This document shows, in pieces, positions 44,798-53,558 of a stretch of DNA of 63,114 bases. The stretch lies in assembly GCA_016183775.1 (NCBI GenBank), contig JACPDY010000040.1, positions 1-63,114 of the forward strand, in the 5' to 3' direction. Origin of the DNA: Bacteroidota bacterium (GTDB lineage: Bacteria > Bacteroidota > Bacteroidia > JABDFU01). Position numbers and translations under genes: made by a program. Within the stretch, counting starts at the first letter, position 1. Each line of letters begins with the position of its first letter. A model generated the notes under the pieces. That model saw only the letters and a list, made by a program, of their open reading frames with translations, was not told the origin of the DNA and did no database searches.

Positions 44798-45238
44798 TTA
44801 CTGTAGATGTTTTTCAATATTTCTATCAATTTTCTCAACAATTTCACTTGTGATTGAATTAGGATTAAATATAAGAAAGGAATTCCTTCTATAGATGAAC
44901 CAAAACTTCTTGTTATTAATGTTCAATTGATAAACTGAGTAAAAAATGGAAAGAAACCCAAAATGCTTTATACCAAATGTAACTCCTTTTTCAAAAGAAT
45001 AACCATCAAAGAAATTTTCAACAATCATCTTATTATTTCCAACTAATATGTCCCAGTCAAAGAAATAGAATTTTAAAACAATGGAAATAAGCAGTATAAA
45101 AAATAGCGACAGTATAATTAAAATTAGAGATGGAGGATTAATCGACTTAATTATTATTATAAAAAACAACACGCCAAATAATGTCAACAACAAAACTGCT
45201 ATTCTTGCAACTTTATTATTCGCATTAATTTTAAACAT
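44798..45238 (-). CDS. Small membrane protein coupled to RHS gene (candidate immunity)
   Basis: A 146-aa protein with two TM helices (IAVLLLTLFGVLFFIIIIK, about 13-31, and LILIILSLFFILLISIVL, about 38-55). A cytosolic or periplasmic beta-rich part follows (YSVYQLNINNKKFWFIYRRN). No family recognised. Its ATG overlaps the RHS stop codon (TAATG), so it is translated with that gene. Position directly after the variable RHS tail is where immunity genes sit in polymorphic toxin loci. That role is inferred from position only. Confidence 0.65.
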   Translation of the reverse strand: MFKINANNKVARIAVLLLTLFGVLFFIIIIKSINPPSLILIILSLFFILLISIVLKFYFFDWDILVGNNKMIVENFFDGYSFEKGVTFGIKHFGFLSIFYSVYQLNINNKKFWFIYRRNSFLIFNPNSITSEIVEKIDRNIEKHLQ

Positions 45239-48200
45239 TAATCATCCGATTTAAGAGAAATTTTAACTCCGACTTCTATGTTATACTCTCCAACAAGACC
45301 AGCTCCAACGGCAGCATTTGAGCCTACTGAACCTGTCACTGACGTTGTAGTTGCTTCGTCATCAACTGTTTTTTCTCCTGTTATACTCATATTAATTGGA
45401 CCGGCACTTGCACCACTACTTAGCGAATTAGTTGTCGATTTAGTACCATTGCTTGACTTAGTTGTCGAAGTTGAAAATCCAGCTCCAACTCCAACTACAC
45501 CTTCTAATGGAACGGAACCACTTATTCCTCCTGTACGTGTAACTTTTCCATTCTTTGTAGCATAATTTGCTTCCACAATATTTTTAGGTTTTTTTACTGT
45601 TTCAGGATTAACATCCAATTTTACTCCAAACAATTCGATTGAGCCCGTATTAATATCAGCTCCTCCAAGTTTTTTTATCTCAAAAGCAGCTCTGTATCCC
45701 CCTGTAACTTTTGCCTCCGCCTTTACATAGGGTTTAACTTCAACCTTTTTTGCGCTTTCCATCACATAATCAACTGTTGCTTGAACTAAATTAGTAACCG
45801 CTTGCTGTACGACTTTTGTAATTTTAGCTTTGGCATAATCAACAATTTCATCTAAAATACCACCTGACAATCCATCAACATCCACCATTAAGATAGGACT
45901 ATTATTGGCAAATAGATATGGAGTTAATTCAGGATATTTCTTTGTAAGTGGGTCAACACTTAAGAACCTACCTAAACGAGGGTCATACATCCTTGCACCA
46001 AAATCATAGCTATTTCCATTGGTCTTGAACTCATCATCTTTCTCTTTCCCATTAAATCCGAAGCGGTAATCGATCGCACCAACAAAAGAGCGCCCGGGTA
46101 AGATCGCCCCGCCGGGATAATAATCCTGTGCATTTGCAATGCAGGCAGAATAATAACCCAGCTTGCTTAAGTTTACATTATCAATATAAAATGTAACGGC
46201 GGTACCGTTATTGGTTTTATTAAGCACTTTAAGTTTCGATAAAGTTGTTGTTGCTGTAAAGGTAAAAGATTTTGTGCTTGTTGTAGTTGTGGTAACCGAA
46301 TTTAATAATACAGAACTATTATCATATGCCTCAAGGCTAATGCTTGTTGTTCCCGTACCCATGTTTAGGTCTGCGCTAAGAGTATACGATTCGCCCGGCA
46401 CGGTTGTTATATTTAACAACTCCGCACCTTCGTTTATTGCAGAGGTGCTTATTTGCAATCGTCCGTCGGGTGCAAAAGCGGACCACGATACTGTTGCCGC
46501 AGCGCTTGTTTGCTGCCAGCTCTCGGTTGTAGTTAAAAAAAGATTATTAACTATACCCACAGAAGCAGTAATGGTTTTACGATCGGACACCGTTTCGAGT
46601 ACATTACCTAAATGGTTTGAAAGTTCGTATTGCTTGTTTCCAACACTATGTGTTTTATTTGGAGACAAATAGCCCCCAAAATAAACAGGAATACCATTTA
46701 CAACATTATTAAAGGTACCATCGGCATTATATCCCGAAAACGTATTTGTTTGTTGATAAATTGATGCGCCTGCGGTTGTTCCCAAGCGTCCGCTGCCATA
46801 CAGTTCTCTTTCTTTAAGATTTAGATTAACAGTAAATTGCGAAGAGGTTACATCAGTATATGTTTTTTCATATGTGGCCAGTATATTACCACTTGCGTCG
46901 CGCACGTAGTAGGTATACTTCCAGGCGCCTTGTGTGGAAGCAATGCCGCCGGGGCGTGGTTTTTCAATTTTAGCGATACGGTTTCCGCTGCCATCGTAAG
47001 CAAACTCAAGATCAACTTTAGTGCTACCCGCATTATGTATGATCTTTTTTATTTTACCATAAACATTCCAGAAAATACCTGTTGCAGAAGTTGCGGTTAT
47101 TTGTTCCTGTGCGTCCTGAGTAAGGTTTCCAATTTGATCGTAATCGTAGTTGTTGGCACTCTGCCCATCGATATCAGTATCGAAATTGACAGATGAAACA
47201 GGATCTGCCACATAGTTTAATTTATTTGTGCCTGCAACATAATTATAGGTTAAATTATCCATTGCCACAGCGCCATTGCCCGTGCGTGTAAGCGTATTGA
47301 TATTCCCATTTGCATCATATGAATATGTTTCGGCATAATCCGCGGATGCAGCTCCTCCACCCCATGCATTGGCTGTAATATTATTATACATAGTAGCCTT
47401 TGTGATACGCTGCAACTGATCATATTTATATGCCATTGCCTGGGGCACAGCGGATGACAATGCCCTTACCGAGGTGATCATGTGGCGTATGTTTCCGTTA
47501 AATAAATCGGCTGAAACATTACTGGTGATCAGTCCGCTGGAAACCGTTGATGCAAGAAAGTTAGCAGAGGTATTAATGGCTTTGTAGTCGCCGTTTGTGC
47601 CGTCACCGGCAAAGTAGGCGAGGCTGTAGCCATATTCATCGCGGGCGGTTAAACCATTGAGGTTGGAATTACCGTTGCTGCCGTCTTTACCCTGATCGCG
47701 GGTTACATCGTCAAAGGTATTGGCGTTCACTCCTTTAATCCATCCCTGCAAGGTGTAAGCATAATCGAGTCCCTGCACTTTATCATTCCCGAGTTCAACA
47801 CGGGCCTGCGGGCCATGTTTATAGTAAAAGTATTTAGCGTCCTGGTCCCAAATAACGCCATCTGTGCTTGTGTACACATTCGAAAGGCGGTTGTCGGCAT
47901 CATATTCATATTTATGACGGAACTCATCGGCCTGTTCTTTATTATAAATAACCTGAGTTACGTTTCCGCTCACCAGGTCATAGGTATAATTAATCACTAT
48001 CGCACCAAGCCCCGGACTTTTCTGGATAAGTTTATTTACGTTACCGTGCGTATCGTAAGAATAATGGGTTTCGTATTCGTAGACCGCATCATTGTCATCG
48101 TCGATCTTTATTGAGGCTACCCTGCCGCGCATGTTTAGCTGGCCGGGGTAATCAGGGTCGTCATCATAAGTAGTAAGTGTAATTTGCGATTTTCCCGTTG

Positions 48201-51200
48201 CACCGGCAATACAAATGTTATCGGGATAATTTGAAGCATTTATTAAAGGGTTAACAATGTTCGATCCCTGGTTTAACACATTGGTAGTTGCATAAAACTC
48301 ACCCACTTTAATTATACGGCCCAGGGCATCGTAATTGGTATAGCTATACGCATAACCAGGGCTGGTTGTAACAAACTGCTTGGCGTTTTGCGATGCCACA
48401 ATACGTCCGAGTGCATCGTACCAGAATTTTGAAGTGCCGGCATCGGGTGTTGTTTGCTGCACCAGCTGATTAAGTGTGTTATATTTGTAAGTGGTTAAAA
48501 AACTGTGGTTAGTGTATAGTGTTTTAGTATCAGTGGCGCGGTTTTGCTTTATTTCCAGTCCATCTATTGTAGCGCTTCCATACGTATTTACGGCAAGATC
48601 TATGAGTGAAATGCCTTCTGGCGGCACAGTACGTATCAGATTACCGGCCTGATCATAATAATAAAGTGTGTAATGGTATTCCTTATCAGGATATGTGCGC
48701 GTAAATGTTTCCACGGCTGAACCAATACACTTATTCACATAGTCGGCCCGGAATGCCGCTTTTATATCATATATATATTTTTGATAGGCGTTTTTACCGT
48801 TTTGTGTGGCAATATCTATTTGGTGCTGCTCGCATGGGTTGGTGTAAGTGGTTACGGGCGAAAGCGCTGGGTTAACATTTGACGCAGGGGTACAATTGGC
48901 ATTTCCGCCATTACCTGGCAATGCAAAATAAATTTTATCAAGAGCAAATGCGGGACAACTTCCCGCTTTCAACCTGATAGCAAATTCTACATTTTGAGAA
49001 GTTAATGAGAAATATGAGCCTGAGAATTGCTGCCAATCATGGTTGCCGGCAGTTATTGTATAAGTGGCAACCACCGTACCCCCTACCATTACATCAAATA
49101 TCATCGTTTGCGAATTGCAAGCCGGGTCAACATTCTTCACCCAAAAGCTAAAATCATATGGTGTACCGGCTGTAACTGCAACAGTCTTGTAATATATTTT
49201 AGTGTTATTCGATGGGTTAATGTTACCAAACATTATATTGGTAGAGTTATTAGCCGGGTCAATCCCTTCCCATAACGGAGTGGCGCTTACGAAATTTGCA
49301 TCAGCTCCAATACTATAATAGTAATATGGCGGTACCGAAGGATCCCAGGTGCTGCAATTTTTTGTGATATCGGAATAAACATTTGTTGCATAATATGTAT
49401 CTGCACATGATGGTGCAAAATCTTCCCAAATCAGGTACCCGCCTGAATTACCACCCGGAGAGGTACATTCATGGCAATTAAACATTGGAAAACAACTGGT
49501 ACCATTCAATATCCTATATTCATTGCCAAACCATGCCCGTATTGTAAATGAATAGGATACACCGTTTGTCAGATTTTGTTCATCGGCATACAAGTCTGTA
49601 AATGCCGTGATCGTACTCATTTTATGTGTCGCATCAACCTCATAAGGATTTGCAAACGTGAGGTTAAGCTGGCAAAGATCATTAGAACCGCTAAGAATAG
49701 AAGCCGTCAGAGTGCCGTCAGTATATGTAACACTACCCCAGGAATAGCCAGTTACAGCGCTTCCGCCTATGTACGATTTCAATAAAGGACTTAGGTTAGG
49801 ATTATAAGTAAGTGTTGTAGTGGTGATTATGGCGGGAGGAGGTGTTGCCGAAGTTAAACTGTTCAACAAAACAGCGAGGTCTTTACCTGTTTTGTATTTC
49901 GAATCGGAACAAAGGCTTGCTTTCCCACAGTTTCCTACCGGGAAACTATATCCGGGGTTTGTTAATGTTACCGTTCCGGTTATAGGCGTATAAGCTGTTG
50001 TTCCATTCCATGGGGTAACAGTAAACGTTCCGGCAGTGGCTCCGGGAATAAAATCGCTGAAGTAAGTAATTGGCGATGGAAGCGAAGAAAACGCAATAGT
50101 AAGGTAATTGGACGAACCGGTTGACGAAATTGTACGGTTATTACCGGAAGTATTCCATGTCCAATTGGTAGTAGTTGAGCCAACATAGTTTTTTAATGGG
50201 GTAATGAAAAACGAACTATAAGGGGAAGTTTCGAGGTTAACACTGCTTGAATTGAAGGCGGTATTTGCAGTCAAAGCATTCCACAACGTTTGCAAATCAA
50301 TAGCGGACTGGGAAGGAATACACTCATCGGTATTTGTAAAGTCGCTGTCGCAATTGCCAATCGCGAAGCAGGTTGTTCCGGTTAAAATTTCCTCAACTGT
50401 TGCTGTGGCCGGGTTGTTATCGTGGTCAACATCAGCAACTACCGTGAAATTATATGTGCTTCCACCAAGGCTTGTAAATGTTAGCTGCTTGAATCCTGTA
50501 ATGTTAAAATTTGTAACATAGTTCGCCCAGCTATAAGTAGTGGTAAAGGTAAGATTAACCCCAATACTGCATGTAGTGCTTCCACCTGTAAACGTTGTGT
50601 TGAGTGTAGCTCCGTTTTTAACCGGGTTCCAATTATAGGCAATATAAGATGAGCTGGCAGTAAGATCCTGATACAGCGCTAATGTAAATTCAGCATAATT
50701 CTTAACAGGTACAACAGTGGCTAATTGATTATTAATCGCTAACCTATTTAGAAAGTACTGTAAGTCCCTTGCTTTGGGGCATTGACCTGTTTGAAGGTAT
50801 AATTGGTAATCGACCTTCTTTTTAAGCTTGCCGGCAACGGTCGCCCCATTGCCTTTAAGGCTGCCCATGATGTCGTTAGAATTTTGAAAACGCTTGATCT
50901 TACCGGAATAGAGCCAGTAGGTACCATTTGAACATGGCTGACTTGCATTCAAAAACTGACAGGATGCGATAGGACTTGTTATCATACCTGCACCTTGAGG
51001 ATCAAAACTTTGTGTTCCGATGCATCCATTGTAGCATGAGCCTGTCATTGCACTGCTTTCCATTGCACTTTGCTGCATTTGTTGTTTAGCTGCCAGGTAC
51101 AAACTTCTGAACTTTTCCCATTCCTGATCGTTACTGATATATTGATACTTATTAGCCGGAGGACCGGGATTAAATAACGCAAGACAGGCCTGTATCTCAG

Positions 51201-53304
51201 CAGTGGTTCCATAGGTGGTACCGCAGTTAACAGAAATATCGGCTATTTCCCACATTGAGAATGGAGAGCTGGCATCGGGATATTTATAAAGCAGGCCGGT
51301 AGAGGTATTACTCATGGCATTACATTGGGCCGCCCCAATAGTCGAGCTGAAATACGGATCCTTTGGATTGGTACAATTCGTAGGAAAGAGATCAAGCAAA
51401 CCTTTAGTTTGGGCATCAGCAAAAGTAGTGGTAACTAACATTAAAGAATCAAAGCTATCACTGCTGATCGTATAACCGGAAGGTTTATTTTTATTCTGGT
51501 CGCACCAGGAGAAGTAACAATATTCAGGATGAAAGGCCACCAGTGATTTTGCCCAGCTGGGTTTCCAGTTATTTATAAAATCTTTTACATTGGTAAGGTA
51601 TTGAGGATCTACCTTGCCGGTTGTCGTTGCCTGGGTAACTCCAGCCGCATCAATTGCAGGAATAAAATCGTTCGGGTCTGAAGTATTTAGATCGGGAGTT
51701 ACAGGAACATAGGAACGGGTAAGTCCATCCTCTTCATAATAATACAAAGCGCCTGTTTCGGTTTTCGGCGTCTTCCAGTTAGGAAGCGCGGGTGAATACT
51801 TATTAGGAAAAGCGTTAGCAGGATTTAAAACGGATAAAGGAAACTTAGAAGGATCAACCGTCCCATTATACAGATACTGGGCGTATTGTCCTCCGGGACT
51901 AACGTCAGCTAACATCGCGTTATAGGTGGCTTCGCAGGCACTAACATATTTACATGGTTTGTTACACAATTCAATGGCCTTTAAATAAGCATTATGATCC
52001 TTTCCTGTTTTAGCAATATATGTCGCTTCCGACCCAAGGCTTGTAGAGCACTGAGCACAGGTAAGATTACAACCTGTCAGATCCACCTGAGCTAAAGCGG
52101 TATTAATAAAACTTTGCTCGGTATTTACACATGTGCTTTGGGTAATATAATTGCTCTCATAAAACTGATAGGCAGCCTCATTCACTTTTAATTTTTTATA
52201 TACTGTATAGGTGCCGGCCGGAAGAGTAACAGTTATCGGATTGGGTGTAAGCTGAAAAGCAGCGGCGCTGCCATCGCACGTGGCATCGAAAGGATTTATG
52301 TGTCCGACAGTTTGCGCAACAGGAGTAAACATATCTACTCCGCATTGGCTCTTAACACTTATTTCAAGATCATATACACAGTCGTAGCAAACATCGGCGG
52401 GCAAACATGCCCGGCTGCCTGTATTAAAACTCGCAGCGGTCATAGTATAGCTGAACGAAACGGAACCGCTTACATCAACAGCAAAATCACTACTGAAAAC
52501 GAGAGAACTACGCTGATCACTTAATTCATTATCGTCAAGATCGGTATCAGTATCGGTAGTGTTTATCTTGTTTAACATATCTACTGTAAGATTTGCGACA
52601 GCAGGTACGTCCGGAAGCTGATCAGTGGCAGAAGGATTATCTCCGGCCAAGGATGTAGCAATAACCCTTCCCTGCATATCGAGGTAACTTATACTCACCT
52701 GGCCATTGGCATCAATAACACTGTTTCGTTTGTAATGACTTTTATATCCAACGTCAGAACCAAAAAGCCGGTCGAGCTGCTCCTGCGATGGCTGTGAATA
52801 CAAATACTTTGTTTCGTGACCCGATTCGAGTTTATGATCGGGACCAACACCGCTTTGTCTTCTAACCCTGCCTGTATTATCGGGTTCAAATTCAGTCATT
52901 GAGAACGGGTAGAGCTGCGCATCGGGAACAAAACTTTGCTGAGCCACTTTGTCCGGGTTATTTACAGAATAGTATTTGGATGCCCCACTGGTATTTAACA
53001 TGGACTTAACGTTCGTGGAGCAGGATCCCGGATCTACATCAAAATCGTTGTTCCGGTATGAAGTAGTGCCGGTAGCTCCTGATGGAAGGTTGAATCCCGC
53101 ATAATATTTAAGACGGGGATCGAAAGCAGGCGTAGGTAATACACTAACGGCTCCCCTGCCCTGGTAATCGTAAATAGTTTCACCAACAATGGCCTGGTTA
53201 TCCGAATTTATTTTTGTTACATCCTGGCGATCACGCAGGCTACCGTCAAAATAACTAATGTTTGTTTTTTTCTTACCCTGCTCAGCGAAACTGGCATTGT
53301 ACAC
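45238..53304 (-). CDS. Giant RHS-repeat protein, 5'-truncated (2688 aa visible)
   Basis: The frame runs without a stop from 53420, but the only start codon in the first stretch is GTG at 53304 and there is no signal peptide; the true N-terminus is missing at the repeat border 53421. Residues about 1-800 are Cys-rich, of unknown fold. Three related units follow (about 840-1290), each opening C...DLQxLLNxL and closing in GNC. Then a carbohydrate-binding-like module (about 1300-1480) and RHS/YD repeats (about 1550-2430, such as KYEYDADNRLSNVYTSTDG). The RHS core is RFLSVDPLTKKYPELTPYLF (about 2448). After VDVDGL (about 2476) comes a 212-residue variable tail, glycine- and serine-rich, with no known toxin motif. 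Expression after truncation is doubtful. Confidence 0.85.
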   Translation of the reverse strand: MYNASFAEQGKKKTNISYFDGSLRDRQDVTKINSDNQAIVGETIYDYQGRGAVSVLPTPAFDPRLKYYAGFNLPSGATGTTSYRNNDFDVDPGSCSTNVKSMLNTSGASKYYSVNNPDKVAQQSFVPDAQLYPFSMTEFEPDNTGRVRRQSGVGPDHKLESGHETKYLYSQPSQEQLDRLFGSDVGYKSHYKRNSVIDANGQVSISYLDMQGRVIATSLAGDNPSATDQLPDVPAVANLTVDMLNKINTTDTDTDLDDNELSDQRSSLVFSSDFAVDVSGSVSFSYTMTAASFNTGSRACLPADVCYDCVYDLEISVKSQCGVDMFTPVAQTVGHINPFDATCDGSAAAFQLTPNPITVTLPAGTYTVYKKLKVNEAAYQFYESNYITQSTCVNTEQSFINTALAQVDLTGCNLTCAQCSTSLGSEATYIAKTGKDHNAYLKAIELCNKPCKYVSACEATYNAMLADVSPGGQYAQYLYNGTVDPSKFPLSVLNPANAFPNKYSPALPNWKTPKTETGALYYYEEDGLTRSYVPVTPDLNTSDPNDFIPAIDAAGVTQATTTGKVDPQYLTNVKDFINNWKPSWAKSLVAFHPEYCYFSWCDQNKNKPSGYTISSDSFDSLMLVTTTFADAQTKGLLDLFPTNCTNPKDPYFSSTIGAAQCNAMSNTSTGLLYKYPDASSPFSMWEIADISVNCGTTYGTTAEIQACLALFNPGPPANKYQYISNDQEWEKFRSLYLAAKQQMQQSAMESSAMTGSCYNGCIGTQSFDPQGAGMITSPIASCQFLNASQPCSNGTYWLYSGKIKRFQNSNDIMGSLKGNGATVAGKLKKKVDYQLYLQTGQCPKARDLQYFLNRLAINNQLATVVPVKNYAEFTLALYQDLTASSSYIAYNWNPVKNGATLNTTFTGGSTTCSIGVNLTFTTTYSWANYVTNFNITGFKQLTFTSLGGSTYNFTVVADVDHDNNPATATVEEILTGTTCFAIGNCDSDFTNTDECIPSQSAIDLQTLWNALTANTAFNSSSVNLETSPYSSFFITPLKNYVGSTTTNWTWNTSGNNRTISSTGSSNYLTIAFSSLPSPITYFSDFIPGATAGTFTVTPWNGTTAYTPITGTVTLTNPGYSFPVGNCGKASLCSDSKYKTGKDLAVLLNSLTSATPPPAIITTTTLTYNPNLSPLLKSYIGGSAVTGYSWGSVTYTDGTLTASILSGSNDLCQLNLTFANPYEVDATHKMSTITAFTDLYADEQNLTNGVSYSFTIRAWFGNEYRILNGTSCFPMFNCHECTSPGGNSGGYLIWEDFAPSCADTYYATNVYSDITKNCSTWDPSVPPYYYYSIGADANFVSATPLWEGIDPANNSTNIMFGNINPSNNTKIYYKTVAVTAGTPYDFSFWVKNVDPACNSQTMIFDVMVGGTVVATYTITAGNHDWQQFSGSYFSLTSQNVEFAIRLKAGSCPAFALDKIYFALPGNGGNANCTPASNVNPALSPVTTYTNPCEQHQIDIATQNGKNAYQKYIYDIKAAFRADYVNKCIGSAVETFTRTYPDKEYHYTLYYYDQAGNLIRTVPPEGISLIDLAVNTYGSATIDGLEIKQNRATDTKTLYTNHSFLTTYKYNTLNQLVQQTTPDAGTSKFWYDALGRIVASQNAKQFVTTSPGYAYSYTNYDALGRIIKVGEFYATTNVLNQGSNIVNPLINASNYPDNICIAGATGKSQITLTTYDDDPDYPGQLNMRGRVASIKIDDDNDAVYEYETHYSYDTHGNVNKLIQKSPGLGAIVINYTYDLVSGNVTQVIYNKEQADEFRHKYEYDADNRLSNVYTSTDGVIWDQDAKYFYYKHGPQARVELGNDKVQGLDYAYTLQGWIKGVNANTFDDVTRDQGKDGSNGNSNLNGLTARDEYGYSLAYFAGDGTNGDYKAINTSANFLASTVSSGLITSNVSADLFNGNIRHMITSVRALSSAVPQAMAYKYDQLQRITKATMYNNITANAWGGGAASADYAETYSYDANGNINTLTRTGNGAVAMDNLTYNYVAGTNKLNYVADPVSSVNFDTDIDGQSANNYDYDQIGNLTQDAQEQITATSATGIFWNVYGKIKKIIHNAGSTKVDLEFAYDGSGNRIAKIEKPRPGGIASTQGAWKYTYYVRDASGNILATYEKTYTDVTSSQFTVNLNLKERELYGSGRLGTTAGASIYQQTNTFSGYNADGTFNNVVNGIPVYFGGYLSPNKTHSVGNKQYELSNHLGNVLETVSDRKTITASVGIVNNLFLTTTESWQQTSAAATVSWSAFAPDGRLQISTSAINEGAELLNITTVPGESYTLSADLNMGTGTTSISLEAYDNSSVLLNSVTTTTTSTKSFTFTATTTLSKLKVLNKTNNGTAVTFYIDNVNLSKLGYYSACIANAQDYYPGGAILPGRSFVGAIDYRFGFNGKEKDDEFKTNGNSYDFGARMYDPRLGRFLSVDPLTKKYPELTPYLFANNSPILMVDVDGLSGGILDEIVDYAKAKITKVVQQAVTNLVQATVDYVMESAKKVEVKPYVKAEAKVTGGYRAAFEIKKLGGADINTGSIELFGVKLDVNPETVKKPKNIVEANYATKNGKVTRTGGISGSVPLEGVVGVGAGFSTSTTKSSNGTKSTTNSLSSGASAGPINMSITGEKTVDDEATTTSVTGSVGSNAAVGAGLVGEYNIEVGVKISLKSDD

Positions 53305-53420
53305 CCAATTTTTACTGTCATCGTGAGCTGTTACGACCTGGTAATAGTTAGCAAAAGTATTAACCGGCCTTGAACCATCCGCAACGCTCCAGGTCCCATT
53401 AATTTTTTTATCGAACGCGG

Positions 53421-53548
53421 CTAAAAAGAGTCATCTTTCAAATAAGATTTTGAGTTGTTTTTATCCTGCTAAAATTGGCAGTGAAAAGCAGGTGTAATCA
53501 GAGGGTCGGTTCCCAGAATTTTAGAAGCTTAAATCACGAAATAATTAT
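53421..53548. repeat. 128-bp direct repeat, copy 2
   Basis: Near-identical to 43095-43222, including 15 bases that encode the end of RAYT there. Its left border coincides with the loss of the RHS coding frame. Its right border lies 10 bp from the stop of the gliding-type gene. Confidence 0.95.
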
Positions 53549-53558
53549 TGACGTAATA

